A stretch of DNA of 24,459 nucleotides, taken from JACQGZ01 sp036004665 (GTDB lineage: Bacteria; Sysuimicrobiota; Sysuimicrobiia; Sysuimicrobiales; Humicultoraceae). Position 1 is the first letter of the stretch. Every line of letters begins with the position of its first letter. The position numbers and the translations under genes are program-made. Shown here one piece after another: positions 13,965 to 21,733 of the stretch. Under the pieces are notes generated by a model that saw nothing but the letters and a program-made list of their open reading frames with translations, did no database searches and was not told the DNA's origin. The stretch spans positions 1 to 24,459 of the forward strand of contig DASYRG010000079.1 of the NCBI GenBank assembly GCA_036004665.1. The letters are read 5' to 3'.

Positions 13965-14949
13965 CGAGCACGGCCGCCGCTTGAAGTTCGCGGCGCTTCA
14001 TCTTCTGGAGCGCCGCGTTCGCTTCTTCCAACCCGAAACGCTCCACCGCCGTGCGCACGGGGATCGCCGCGGCCAGGGTGAGAAACTCCCGCGCGTCCCG
14101 GGGGGTGAGGTTGGTCACCGAGCGCACGGTGCGTTCCTGGTAGAGCAGCGCATAGTCCATCTCCGGAATGCGACCGAGATAGATCGCGTTGATGGCCAGC
14201 GTCCCGCCGGGGCGTAGCGCCGCCAGCGCCAGAGGGATCAGCGCACCGGAGGGCGCGAACAGGATGGCCCGGTCCATCGGCGCGGGGAGCTGCTCGTCGG
14301 CGGTGCCGGTCCAGGCGGCCCCCAGATCGTCGGCGAGCCGGCGGTGGTCAGCGCCTCGAGTGACGACGAAAACCTGACAGCCCCAGGACACGGCGACCTG
14401 CAACGCCAGGTGGGCGGAGGCCCCAAACCCGTACATGACGACGCGATCGCCGGCAGCCACCTCCGCGCGTCGGAGCGAGCGGTAGCCGATGATGCCCGCG
14501 CACAACAGCGGGGCCGCGTCCGTCGCGCTGAAGTGCTCGGGGATAGGATACACGTACCGGGCATCCGCCAGCATGGCCTCGCCGTATCCCCCGTCGCTGT
14601 CGTAGCCGGTGAAGCGCGCCTCGGGACAGAGGTTCTCCTCGCCCCGCCGGCAGGCGGCGCAGTGCCCGCACGAAGCGTAGAGCCAGGTCACCCCAACGCG
14701 GCTGCCGGCGGTGAGGTCCACACCCGGGCCGGCGCGGTCCACCATCCCCACCACCTGGTGCCCCGGCACGACCACGGGCCGGTGCGGCGGGAGTTCTCCT
14801 TCCACGATGTGCAGGTCGGTGTGGCAGATGCCGCAGGCGGCGACCCGCAGCAGAACCTCCCCCGGCCCCGGCTGGGGCACGGGCCGCTCAGCAGCGATCA
14901 GTGGGCTGCGCTCGACGGGAGCGGGCGCGCGCAGTTCCTGAACCCGCAC
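13951..14949 (-). CDS. Zinc-dependent alcohol dehydrogenase (AdhP/COG1064 type)
   Basis: This 332-residue medium-chain dehydrogenase has catalytic zinc ligands Cys42 and His43 region in CGICHTD, His64 in VVPGHQVVG, and Cys150 in APLLCAGIIGYRSL. The structural zinc loop has four Cys at 94, 97, 100 and 108 (CGHCAACRRGEENLC). The Rossmann motif is slightly unusual (MYGFGASAHLALQVA, GxGxxx with Ala-Ser in place of the usual GG/L). GHQ in place of GHE is common in this subfamily. It would interconvert an alcohol and an aldehyde with NAD(P). The start is GTG at 14949, 7 bases after a strong GAGGAGGAGG. It lies 23 bases after the B3/B4-domain gene in the same direction, so the two are probably co-transcribed. 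Confidence 0.92.
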   Translation of the reverse strand: MRVQELRAPAPVERSPLIAAERPVPQPGPGEVLLRVAACGICHTDLHIVEGELPPHRPVVVPGHQVVGMVDRAGPGVDLTAGSRVGVTWLYASCGHCAACRRGEENLCPEARFTGYDSDGGYGEAMLADARYVYPIPEHFSATDAAPLLCAGIIGYRSLRRAEVAAGDRVVMYGFGASAHLALQVAVSWGCQVFVVTRGADHRRLADDLGAAWTGTADEQLPAPMDRAILFAPSGALIPLALAALRPGGTLAINAIYLGRIPEMDYALLYQERTVRSVTNLTPRDAREFLTLAAAIPVRTAVERFGLEEANAALQKMKRRELQAAAVLAIAT

Positions 14950-14972
14950 TGCCGCCTCCTCCTCGCCGCGCT

Positions 14973-15635
14973 CTAGGGCAGGACGGCCGTGCCGACTAAT
15001 CTGCCGGCGCTGAAGCGAAGGATGCGCTCGCCCGCGACCCGTGTATGCTCGGTCATCTGGTCGGCGAGGTAGGTGCCTGGCGCGTAGATGACCATCAGGG
15101 CGTGCGCGGTGCTTGGGGTGATCATCGTGCGCACGGAATCGCTGGTAGGCGAGCCGCAGGCACCCGTTCCGTCGGCCACGACCAGGCGGCCCTCCACGGA
15201 CTGATAGGCCTTGCCGATGCCCTCATACCCCTCAAGCGGCCTCCCTCGCCGCATCGTCAGCGCCCCGCGCACGGCGTCCAAATCGTGGAGACCGATCGGC
15301 AGGAGAAAGTCCAGGGAACAGAGGTTGTTCGTGTCAACGAGGGTGTTGATGGCGGGCAAGGCTTCCCCGCGCAGCACCCGCCGCAGCAGCGCTTCTGAAG
15401 ACGGGCGCAGACGCGTCGGGTCGACGCCAAGGCCTTTGTAGAGGTCGCGGGCCGGTTGCAGCCCCTCGATCTGAGCCGGCTCACGGCCAGCATAGCGGTC
15501 ACGCACGGCTCCTGCCACGGCCGCGATCTCATCTCGCAGTATTGGGTCCTCGGGGCGGACCAGCAGGCTGCGAACCTCGACCAGGCCGATGCGCACGTGT
15601 TCGGCCACGCTGGGGTCAACTGCGAAGGAAAACAT
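14973..15635 (-). CDS. B3/B4-domain protein (PheRS beta editing-domain homologue)
   Basis: The protein has 220 residues and matches the stand-alone B3/B4 tRNA-binding domain family (COG3382). The core reads DPTRLRPSSEALLRRVLRGE, ALPAINTLVDTNNLCSLDFL, LPIGLHDLD, then ADGTGACGSPTSDSVRTMIT. In phenylalanyl-tRNA synthetase beta this domain hydrolyses mischarged Tyr-tRNA(Phe). Free-standing homologues may edit tRNA in trans or act on amino acids, but their substrate is generally not established. The ATG at 15635 follows GAGAGG. It is divergent from the lipoprotein gene at 15700 and upstream of the alcohol dehydrogenase. Confidence 0.88.
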   Translation of the reverse strand: MFSFAVDPSVAEHVRIGLVEVRSLLVRPEDPILRDEIAAVAGAVRDRYAGREPAQIEGLQPARDLYKGLGVDPTRLRPSSEALLRRVLRGEALPAINTLVDTNNLCSLDFLLPIGLHDLDAVRGALTMRRGRPLEGYEGIGKAYQSVEGRLVVADGTGACGSPTSDSVRTMITPSTAHALMVIYAPGTYLADQMTEHTRVAGERILRFSAGRLVGTAVLP

Positions 15636-15687
15636 CGTCGCCTCTCACTATTCCGTCAGCGGCGCTCCTAGGTCAAGGGCGGGGCAG

Positions 15688-15693
15688 TAGGAT
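15688..15693 (+). promoter_or_regulatory. -10 box (TAGGAT) in leaderless position
   Basis: TAGGAT lies exactly 6 bases before the ATG at 15700. This fits TANNNT-N6-ATG, the arrangement known for leaderless genes in Deinococcus and other bacteria, in which the first transcribed base is the A of the start codon. No Shine-Dalgarno sequence precedes the ATG. Confidence 0.5.
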
Positions 15694-15699
15694 ACAGCC

Positions 15700-16233
15700 A
15701 TGACCTGCCGACGTGTCCCGGCCGCCCTGGCCGTCTCTCTCTTCACTCTCTCCGCCTGCGCGCGGGCGCCGGCCTATGAGGCCTTCGTCAGCGATGCACA
15801 GGGGTTCAGCATCACCTACCCCTCGGGGTGGCAGATCGTCCGCGGCGAGAAGGACGAACGGGTCTGGTTCCTGCCCCCCGCCGCCCCCAGGGATGCGGCG
15901 CCTCATTTGATGAGCACCGAGTTCTTGCTCGTGTTCACAGTGGCGGAGCCGGGCCCGCTGGGCGACGACGACGCGCGTCGAGCCGGTCTGCGCCTGCTGC
16001 CGATCCACGGCGTGTCGGGCTTCCGGCGGTTCCGCGATGAGGGCGACGTGCGCTGGCACCGCTTCGAGGTCACCGGGAGCTCCCAGGGCCGCGAGTGGGC
16101 ATCGGTCGGCCTGCTGGTGACCGGTCCCTCCGCCTTCCGGTACATTGTGTGCGCCAAACCGCTCGACCGCTGGCGGGCCGGGCAGAAACAGTGCGATGAG
16201 GTCTTGACCACCTTCAGCCCCGGCCGGCTCTGA
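15700..16233 (+). CDS. Lipoprotein with PsbP/DcrB-like domain
   Basis: The protein has 177 residues. The N-terminal signal ALAVSLFTLSAC has a lipobox (L-S-A-C) with Cys20 as the probable lipid anchor. The mature part opens with FVSDAQGFSITYPSGWQIVR, the 'F-x-I-x-Y-P-x-G-W' entry typical of PsbP/DcrB-like domains found in many bacterial envelope lipoproteins. The segments STEFLLVFTVAE, WHRFEVTGSSQGREWASVGL and AFRYIVCAKPLDRW are the expected beta-strands, and the ending CDEVLTTFSPGRL is the usual terminal helix. The function of these proteins is generally unknown. Two Cys (in VCAKPL and KQCDEV) may form a disulphide. The start follows a -10 box at leaderless spacing. Confidence 0.78.
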   Translation: MTCRRVPAALAVSLFTLSACARAPAYEAFVSDAQGFSITYPSGWQIVRGEKDERVWFLPPAAPRDAAPHLMSTEFLLVFTVAEPGPLGDDDARRAGLRLLPIHGVSGFRRFRDEGDVRWHRFEVTGSSQGREWASVGLLVTGPSAFRYIVCAKPLDRWRAGQKQCDEVLTTFSPGRL

Positions 16234-16798
16234 TCCGCGCAGCAAGTACCTGCAATCCGATCCTGCAACGTAATGAGAACCGCGCTTCAACCAAATCAGG
16301 ACCAGGGCGTGACGAAGCCTCTAGACATTGATGGATTTTTTTCTTTCCTCGCGGAATCCACAAGGAGAACGTGCTAGCTCATTGAAGGACGGAGCAATCG
16401 AAGAGAAATATCCGCTGCGTCCCCTGCGGACGGTCATGATCGGCGGGCACGACCCTCCAGGTCGCAAGCGTCACGGAATTATGATTTCTTGAAGTGACCG
16501 TGGGAGGGAGACTCGGCCGGTCGATGTGATCCGGAAGCGAGGGGCGCCCCCCGATTGATTGCGGGGCGAGCACGCGCGGCACCCTCACGTTTCCTGCTCC
16601 CATCGATTCACGATTCAGGGAGAGCCGCCGCGGCTGAACACGGCCGTATCCGTGTGACCGCCTGACCGGCTCTGTCCCGGGCGACGGGCATGTTGTCCTT
16701 CCGGGCCATCTCGTGCGCTGGACGGCCCATGCCTGCTGATCCCCCCTTAAAGCCTTGTCCCACGGCAGCCAAATCGCAGGTCCGGGAGGTGAGTACGC
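16234..16798. other. 565-base non-coding stretch, partly AT-rich
   Basis: I find no supported gene. The segment around 16321-16380 is AT-rich for this window (27 of 60 bases G/C) and contains a run of seven T followed by CTTT near 16336-16346. That could be a terminator tail for the lipoprotein gene, but I see no convincing stem before it. The last 180 bases hold predicted hairpins (separate entry) and the Shine-Dalgarno GGGAGGTGAG before the ATG at 16799. Confidence 0.6.
16621..16734 (+). promoter_or_regulatory. Structured 5' leader candidate upstream of the G8/SPOR gene
   Basis: Two nested elements can be drawn. AGAGCCG (16621-16627) pairs with CGGCTCT (16667-16673) and encloses a hairpin ACACGG (16638-16643) / CCGTGT (16650-16655). 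Downstream, the GGCAT of 16687-16691 and GGGCC (16703-16707) pair with the contiguous GGCCCATGCC (16725-16734), leaving an 11-base bulge. They could be an mRNA leader or RNA switch, or chance pairing in GC-rich DNA. I could not match them to a known riboswitch class. Confidence 0.35.
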
Positions 16799-19693
16799 AT
16801 GTCCATGGCGAGCGATGGTCGCCGCCTCACTCTTATCACTCTCGTAACGCTCGCCCTGGTACTGCCGGCGAGTCTACCCATCCTCCCTCACCCGACACCG
16901 GTGTGGGGCGCCCAGGTGACCTCCAGAGCGAGCGGCCTGTGGACCGCGACGAGCACGTGGTCGTGCGGCTGTGTCCCCGGACTCGCGGACGCAGTGACCA
17001 TCCTCGCCGGCCACACGGTTACCGTGGTGGGCACGGGGGTTGCCGGCAAGCTCATCGTCCAAGGGGTGCTAAAAGCCTCGCGCGCGGCGAGCTCCACGCT
17101 CACCCTCGGCGGCAATCTGATCGTGGAAGGAAACGGGGCGCTGGACTACGGGATGACGACGTCACCGATTCCCGCCGGCGTCACGAGCCGCATCCGCTGG
17201 ACGCTGAACGAGACCCGCTATGTGGGCGGAGACACCATGACGCCCGTGGACACGGACGTGGGGCTGTGGGTCGTCGACCACGGCAAGGTGCAGACGAAGG
17301 GCCCGGATCGTGGGGCGTGGACGCTGCTCGCCTCTACCGCGGCGGCGGGGGCCACCCAGATCGTCGTCGACCCGCGGTACGCCGCGGGATGGCGCGCCGG
17401 GGATGAGATCGTCATCGGTCCAACCAATGCGTTCCTCCCCGGCCAAGCCAGAGTGGGTTCGGTGCTGCAAGACGAACGCCGGACGATTGTCTCGGTGGCC
17501 TCCTCGGGCGCAGTGGTCCTCAACGCTCCGCTGGCCTTTCCCCACAAGGTGGAGGACATCTCCTGGACCGACAGCTTCGGCGACGCGTACACGGAGCGTC
17601 TGGCCCCTGCGGTGGCGAACCTGACTCGCAACGTGATCTTTGAGGCGGTCGATCCCCTGCACCGGCCTCACGCGATGATCATGGACGAGGGGACCGTCGA
17701 TCTCGCCGACGCCGCGTTCATCCGCTTCGGCCCTGCCCCCAAGAACATCGGGACATTTCAGAACGGGAACGTCAGGCCATTCGCCCGCTATGCGCTCCAC
17801 TTTCACCAACAGAAGGATGCCAGCCGGATGTCAAGACTGGACAGCGTGTTGATCTCCGGGGGCGCGGGACGTGGATTAGTGATCCACGACAGTTACGGGA
17901 TCACCGCCTACGATGTGGTGATCTATGATCAGGCGCATGCCACGTTCGGCAACATCGGCAATCAGGCCATCTGGCTGGAACCGGAGGTGAATACAAGCAG
18001 CGGCGAGCCTCTGCCCGAGACCGGAGCCCACGATCTGTGGCTGGATCGACCGCTGGCGATGAAGTTCGGAGCCATCGGAACCCAGCGGGCGACGGGGATA
18101 CCCTTTGGCCCCGGCATGGGGGCCCAGATCCTTGGGGCGCACGCGGCCGAGAGCATTGGCAACCTGAGCGCCGGCATGTTCTGGCCGGAGTCGACCACCT
18201 GTAGCGACACCGTGTGCCGGGACGACCCGAACCGTGGTGTCCGCGGATTTCGGCTCACCGCGCACACGGGCACGTTTGCCTTTGCCTGGTGGAACAACAG
18301 CAAGTTTTCCAATGACGTCATCGACGTGCTCGGGTGGAACAACGAGCAGGGCATTGACTTCGGCGCCTACAACACCCGCACCGCGCTCTTCCAGGTGCGG
18401 CTGATCGGCAACACCGATGTGCAGGACGCCCATCACGCCATCGGATACAAGATCACCGGGTTTCTGCTGGACGCGCGAAGCGGGGGTGGGGCCGGGATCA
18501 GGGTGCTCAAACACAGCCTAGCACCCGTAGGCGACGACCTCTACGAGAACGGCGTCATCCGGGGGAGCAACGTGGCGCTGGAGTGGGACTGCGCCCCCGG
18601 CGCCAGCCAGTGCCGTGAGGAGGTCCACGTGCTCCTCTCCCGGGTGCGGTTCGAAGGCAACCCACTGCTGAGTTTCATCTGGCACGCCCAGTCGGGATCC
18701 TACTGGCGCATCCGCAGCCAGCAGGGGTTGCTCCGCCCTGCCAACTTCACCCTCTATCGCAAGGACAGGATCCTACCGGGGAGCGTCTACGATGCGGCCT
18801 ACGATGCCCGCCGCGTCGACAACGATACGGCCGGGACAGTACTGCCCCCCCCAAGGATTCGCATCGTGCAAGGGGGCGGCTGCATAGCCGATGAGGCAGT
18901 GGTGAACACCGGGACCATCACCCTCTGCGCCGAGACCGACGCTCCCACGGTGGAGTTCTACGTGGGGAAGGATCTGATCGCCCGCGTGGGCGCCGCCGGA
19001 ACCGCCCAGGCGACGTTCAACATGGGGACGTTCGCCCGAAAGCGCGCCTATCTCTATGCCAAGGCGATCGCCGCGAATGGACGGTACAACTACTCCCGCG
19101 TCCTGCGCGTGGTCAAGGTGTCAGCCGGTCCTCCCCCACCCGCGACACCGGGGCCGTCAACTCCCACTCCAGCCCCCACAACGACACCCACCCTGGGGCC
19201 GACGCCTACGAGGACCCCAACTCCACGCCCGAAAGCGGTCCCGACCAGGACCCCCACCCCCGGGCCGGCGCCCACCAGGACCCCGACTCCACGCCCGACA
19301 GCGACGCCGACCGCGGTTCCGACGAAGACACCCACGCCGGGCTCATCCCCTACTCCGACGCCTCGTCCCACACGAGACCTGGGTACGACGTCGGCGGCCC
19401 CGGCTTCCAGGACTTCCTCTGCTGGTCCGGTGTCTGGAGGAGCGGGCGGCTCGTCCGCGGTGCTCTACGTCGTGCAGGCCGCCATCGTGGGGTCGCGCCA
19501 GGAGGCCCTTAGCCTCAGCGCGACCCTGACGCGGGCGGGGTTCAGTTCCTACATCGTCCCCGTCAACGGCAAGTTCGCGGTCCGCCTCGGGGCCTTTCGT
19601 GAGCAGCAGAACGCGCTGCGGCTGGCGCGGCAGGCGACGGCCCGGGGCTTTGACGTGGTGATCCTTCCGCTCTCGCCCGGTCCTCGCCGGTAA
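16799..19693 (+). CDS. Exported G8-domain, CEMIP-like beta-helix protein with C-terminal SPOR domain
   Basis: The protein has 964 residues and starts after GGGAGGTGAG. A signal peptide (1-38, cut after PVWGA) is followed by a G8 domain (about 45-150: GLWTATSTW, DAVTILAGHTVTVVG, LTLGGNLIVEGNGAL). A right-handed beta-helix region follows, with ARYALHFHQQKD (H334, H336), then RGLVIHDSYGITAYDVVIYD (H363). This resembles the YPxHFH...IHGT pattern of CEMIP/TMEM2-type proteins, which bind or degrade hyaluronan in animals. Residues about 700-776 form a small beta domain. Residues about 778-880 are a Thr/Pro-rich linker, and about 888-960 a SPOR domain (LYVVQAAIVGSRQEALSLSA, then FAVRLGAFREQQNALRLARQ), which binds denuded peptidoglycan at division sites. 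It is therefore probably surface-exposed and attached to the wall. A glycan-related role is inferred from the G8/beta-helix; enzymatic activity is unproven. Confidence 0.85.
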   Translation: MSMASDGRRLTLITLVTLALVLPASLPILPHPTPVWGAQVTSRASGLWTATSTWSCGCVPGLADAVTILAGHTVTVVGTGVAGKLIVQGVLKASRAASSTLTLGGNLIVEGNGALDYGMTTSPIPAGVTSRIRWTLNETRYVGGDTMTPVDTDVGLWVVDHGKVQTKGPDRGAWTLLASTAAAGATQIVVDPRYAAGWRAGDEIVIGPTNAFLPGQARVGSVLQDERRTIVSVASSGAVVLNAPLAFPHKVEDISWTDSFGDAYTERLAPAVANLTRNVIFEAVDPLHRPHAMIMDEGTVDLADAAFIRFGPAPKNIGTFQNGNVRPFARYALHFHQQKDASRMSRLDSVLISGGAGRGLVIHDSYGITAYDVVIYDQAHATFGNIGNQAIWLEPEVNTSSGEPLPETGAHDLWLDRPLAMKFGAIGTQRATGIPFGPGMGAQILGAHAAESIGNLSAGMFWPESTTCSDTVCRDDPNRGVRGFRLTAHTGTFAFAWWNNSKFSNDVIDVLGWNNEQGIDFGAYNTRTALFQVRLIGNTDVQDAHHAIGYKITGFLLDARSGGGAGIRVLKHSLAPVGDDLYENGVIRGSNVALEWDCAPGASQCREEVHVLLSRVRFEGNPLLSFIWHAQSGSYWRIRSQQGLLRPANFTLYRKDRILPGSVYDAAYDARRVDNDTAGTVLPPPRIRIVQGGGCIADEAVVNTGTITLCAETDAPTVEFYVGKDLIARVGAAGTAQATFNMGTFARKRAYLYAKAIAANGRYNYSRVLRVVKVSAGPPPPATPGPSTPTPAPTTTPTLGPTPTRTPTPRPKAVPTRTPTPGPAPTRTPTPRPTATPTAVPTKTPTPGSSPTPTPRPTRDLGTTSAAPASRTSSAGPVSGGAGGSSAVLYVVQAAIVGSRQEALSLSATLTRAGFSSYIVPVNGKFAVRLGAFREQQNALRLARQATARGFDVVILPLSPGPRR
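19129..19372 (+). repeat. In-frame repeats encoding the Thr/Pro-rich linker
   Basis: The linker of the G8/SPOR protein is encoded by imperfect GC-rich repeats specifying PTPTRTPTPRP-like units. Two 22-base copies (19211-19232 and 19277-19298) differ at a single base and are 66 bases apart, a whole number of codons, so recombination between them would change linker length without breaking the frame. Thr/Pro linkers of this kind are often glycosylated and separate extracellular domains. Confidence 0.8.
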
Positions 19694-19713
19694 CCCGTTT
19701 CCCGCGCGAGGAC

Positions 19714-19732
19714 GCCCGCAGCGGGAGCGGGC
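19714..19732. terminator. Hairpin between convergent genes
   Basis: GCCCGC (19714-19719) pairs with GCGGGC (19727-19732) around a 7-base loop, midway between the G8/SPOR gene stop and the stop of the CoA-ligase gene. There is no T-run on either strand, so it may act weakly or only as a 3'-end stabiliser for both convergent messages. Confidence 0.4.
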
Positions 19733-19751
19733 ACGACCCGCCCCCCTGACG

Positions 19752-21062
19752 TCAGCGAGAGGGCACGGGAGCGGCGCGGTGATCCGTATAGCGCCTGGCC
19801 TTCAGGTCAAAGCGCGGCAGGGTCCCGTACGGGACGGCCGTCACATCGACGCGCAGTCCCAGCCCGTTGCGCAGGTCCCTGGAGACGGCCGCCGCGACCG
19901 GTTCCGGCTCGGCGCCGATGACCTCGATGCGCACTTCGATTTCGTCGAGCTCGTGCCGCCGGAAGACGTCGACGACGAACTCGCCGACTTCTGCGAAGCG
20001 CCGCACGATGTTCTCGATCGCGCTGGGGAACACGTTCACGCCGCGGACGATCAGGACATCGTCAATCCGTCCGATCACCCCTCCGTCAGCGCGGGCGAAG
20101 GTGCGGCCACACTCGCACATCTCCCGAGTCAGCGTGATCCGGTCCCCCGTACGGTAGCGGATGATCGGCATGCCGACGCGGCCCAGATTCGTGATCACCA
20201 GCTCGCCGTCGTCCGCGCTCAGGCCGGTGGCCGGATCGATCACCTCGCACAGAAACTCTCCTTCGTTCAGGTGCACGCCCGCCTGCGCCTGACACTCAAA
20301 GCCCCACGCGCCCACTTCGGTCGCGCCGGCGTGATCGTAGCAGCGGGCGCCCCAGAGAGATTCGATGCGCCGCTTCGTCCCGGGGATGCTGGCTCCCGGT
20401 TCGCCGGCGTGAATCGTGACCCGTACGTTGGAGTCAGCGATGTTGATCCCTTCCTGCTCGGCCACTTCGGCCAGGTGCAGGGCGTAGGTCGGCGTACAGA
20501 CGAGGACGGAGACATCGTTCGCGAGAATCGCCTTGGCCCGCTGATGCGACGACATCCCTCCCCCCGGAATCGCGAGGGCGCCAATCAGCTGGGCGCCCTC
20601 GTACGCGCTCCAGAAGCCGATAAACGGGCCGAAGGAAAAGGCGAAGAAGATCCGGTCCATGGAGGTTACGCCGGCGGCCCGGTAGACCGCGGCCCAGCAC
20701 CGGGCCCACCACCGCCAGCTCTCTTCGGTGTCCAGCCAGCGCAGCGGTTCGCCTTTCGTCCCCGAGGTCTGATGGATGTGCGTGTAGCGGCCGCGGGGGA
20801 ACGTAAGATTCGTCCCGTAGGGAGAATGGGCCACCTGATCGGCGGAGAGCTCTTCCTTGGTCGTGAACGGGAGGCGGAGATAGTCCAGGAATGTCCGGAG
20901 ATCCTCTCCTCCTTTGATGCCGGCTCCGCTCAGCTTCTTCCGGTAGAACCCGTTTGCCGGCAGGATGCTCCCAAGCAGGAGTTGCAGCTTTTTGAGCTGG
21001 ATCTGCTGCAACGCCTCGCGTCCGAGCGTCTCCATGAAGGGATCCAGGTATCGCTCCTCCAT
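19752..21062 (-). CDS. Phenylacetate/benzoate-CoA ligase-like adenylate-forming enzyme (PaaK family)
   Basis: The protein has 436 residues from the ATG at 21062, the usual PaaK length. A GTG at 21125 overlapping the previous stop (GTGA) is in frame and would add a 21-residue, unfamily-like extension. Motifs in order: HIHQTSGTKGEPLRW (P-loop TSGT-G, 99-106), CYDHAGATEVGAWGFE (A5), RYRTGDRITL (A7), CECGRTF (Cys316 and Cys318), GRIDDVLIVRGVNVFPSAIE (A8) and LPRFDLKARR with Lys421 (A10). Family members convert an aryl or short acyl acid with ATP and CoA into an acyl-CoA through an adenylate. Next to a chorismate-lyase-like gene, the likely substrate is 4-hydroxybenzoate or a related aryl acid; this is inference. 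It is the last gene of the four-gene operon, 59 bases after the previous stop if the ATG is used. Confidence 0.88.
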   Translation of the reverse strand: MEERYLDPFMETLGREALQQIQLKKLQLLLGSILPANGFYRKKLSGAGIKGGEDLRTFLDYLRLPFTTKEELSADQVAHSPYGTNLTFPRGRYTHIHQTSGTKGEPLRWLDTEESWRWWARCWAAVYRAAGVTSMDRIFFAFSFGPFIGFWSAYEGAQLIGALAIPGGGMSSHQRAKAILANDVSVLVCTPTYALHLAEVAEQEGINIADSNVRVTIHAGEPGASIPGTKRRIESLWGARCYDHAGATEVGAWGFECQAQAGVHLNEGEFLCEVIDPATGLSADDGELVITNLGRVGMPIIRYRTGDRITLTREMCECGRTFARADGGVIGRIDDVLIVRGVNVFPSAIENIVRRFAEVGEFVVDVFRRHELDEIEVRIEVIGAEPEPVAAAVSRDLRNGLGLRVDVTAVPYGTLPRFDLKARRYTDHRAAPVPSR

Positions 21063-21121
21063 GTCAGCCCTCACTCCCCTTTCCTCTGCTGGCCTCCGCG
21101 TAGAGCCGAAGGCCGGGCGGC

Positions 21122-21733
21122 TCACTCCCTGGTCGGCAGTCCTGCCTCCAGAGACGGAAACTTCTCATTGATCAGCATGACGGGACGTCCGCCGGTGAGG
21201 ATGCGGTAGGTCCGGCCAATGACCTCTCCGGTGGCATACGTGCGCAGCTCGGGAGGGAGATCTGGGGAGGGCTCGCGTCCATACCAGAGCACCTCGCGCC
21301 GGGTCTCCATCCGGCTCTCCTGCAGCATCCGCCCCAGGCTCCCCGCTGGATCGGTCAACATCCCGCTCATCTGGGCGGGGAGGCGGTCGGGCACCACAAG
21401 AGAGGACGCGTACGCGTAGATCGTCTGGCTGTATTCCCCGCGGAGCAGGACGGTGCGGGCGATGACCGGCGTGCCCGCCGGGGCCTCCAGCCAGGGATGG
21501 TCCGCCGCCAGCTCCCGGAGCTCCTGGCTCAGGCGGCGGGTGTCCACGGGTTCCATCGTGTACGCTTCGATGAACTTCGTGACCGTGCCGTCAATGACGA
21601 GAAGGGCCCGCTGGAACGGCGTGAGGGCACGGAGGTTGACCGGGCCCAGCCGCGCCGGCCTGGCGAACTGGGCGACGAAGAGATCGCTCAGCGGGTCGAA
21701 GGTGCTACGCACTCGCCTGCCCAGTCGTGGCAT
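21122..21733 (-). CDS. Chorismate lyase-family protein (UbiC-like, DUF98)
   Basis: The protein has 203 residues from the ATG at 21733; two GTG codons precede it in frame. The family pattern is clear: LTPFQRALLVIDGTVTKFIE, AYTMEPVD, VIARTVLLRGEYSQTIYAYA, SSLVVPDRLP, GSLGRMLQESRMETRREVLW, then IGRTYRILTGGRPVMLINEK followed by FP. In chorismate pyruvate-lyase, an Arg in the RxVxL strand and a Glu in the terminal ExF segment hold the substrate; the equivalents here are Arg93 and Glu190. The reaction would convert chorismate to 4-hydroxybenzoate and pyruvate in the cytoplasm. Mycobacteria use this family to make the aryl head of phenolic glycolipids. It overlaps the upstream ligase gene by 29 bases, implying coupled translation. 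A dehydratase or other chorismate-binding role cannot be excluded. Confidence 0.85.
   Translation of the reverse strand: MPRLGRRVRSTFDPLSDLFVAQFARPARLGPVNLRALTPFQRALLVIDGTVTKFIEAYTMEPVDTRRLSQELRELAADHPWLEAPAGTPVIARTVLLRGEYSQTIYAYASSLVVPDRLPAQMSGMLTDPAGSLGRMLQESRMETRREVLWYGREPSPDLPPELRTYATGEVIGRTYRILTGGRPVMLINEKFPSLEAGLPTRE

Noticed and set aside
14749..14775. GHQ instead of GHE at the zinc site of the alcohol dehydrogenase
   Set aside because: This substitution is common in the subfamily, and all other zinc ligands are present, so it is not evidence of inactivation.
16379..16603. A 74-codon minus-strand open frame in the non-coding gap
   Set aside because: No Shine-Dalgarno, no family resemblance and no coding-like codon use.
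16740..16798. AAAGCC...CACGGCAGCC just before the G8/SPOR gene, reminiscent of parts of the c-di-GMP-I riboswitch
   Set aside because: The required GGCAAACC, GAAA loop and GACGCAAAGCC core are absent and the spacing is wrong.
19779..21209. A 476-codon plus-strand open frame opposite the CoA-ligase gene
   Set aside because: Antisense to a gene with all adenylate-forming motifs; no domain character of its own.
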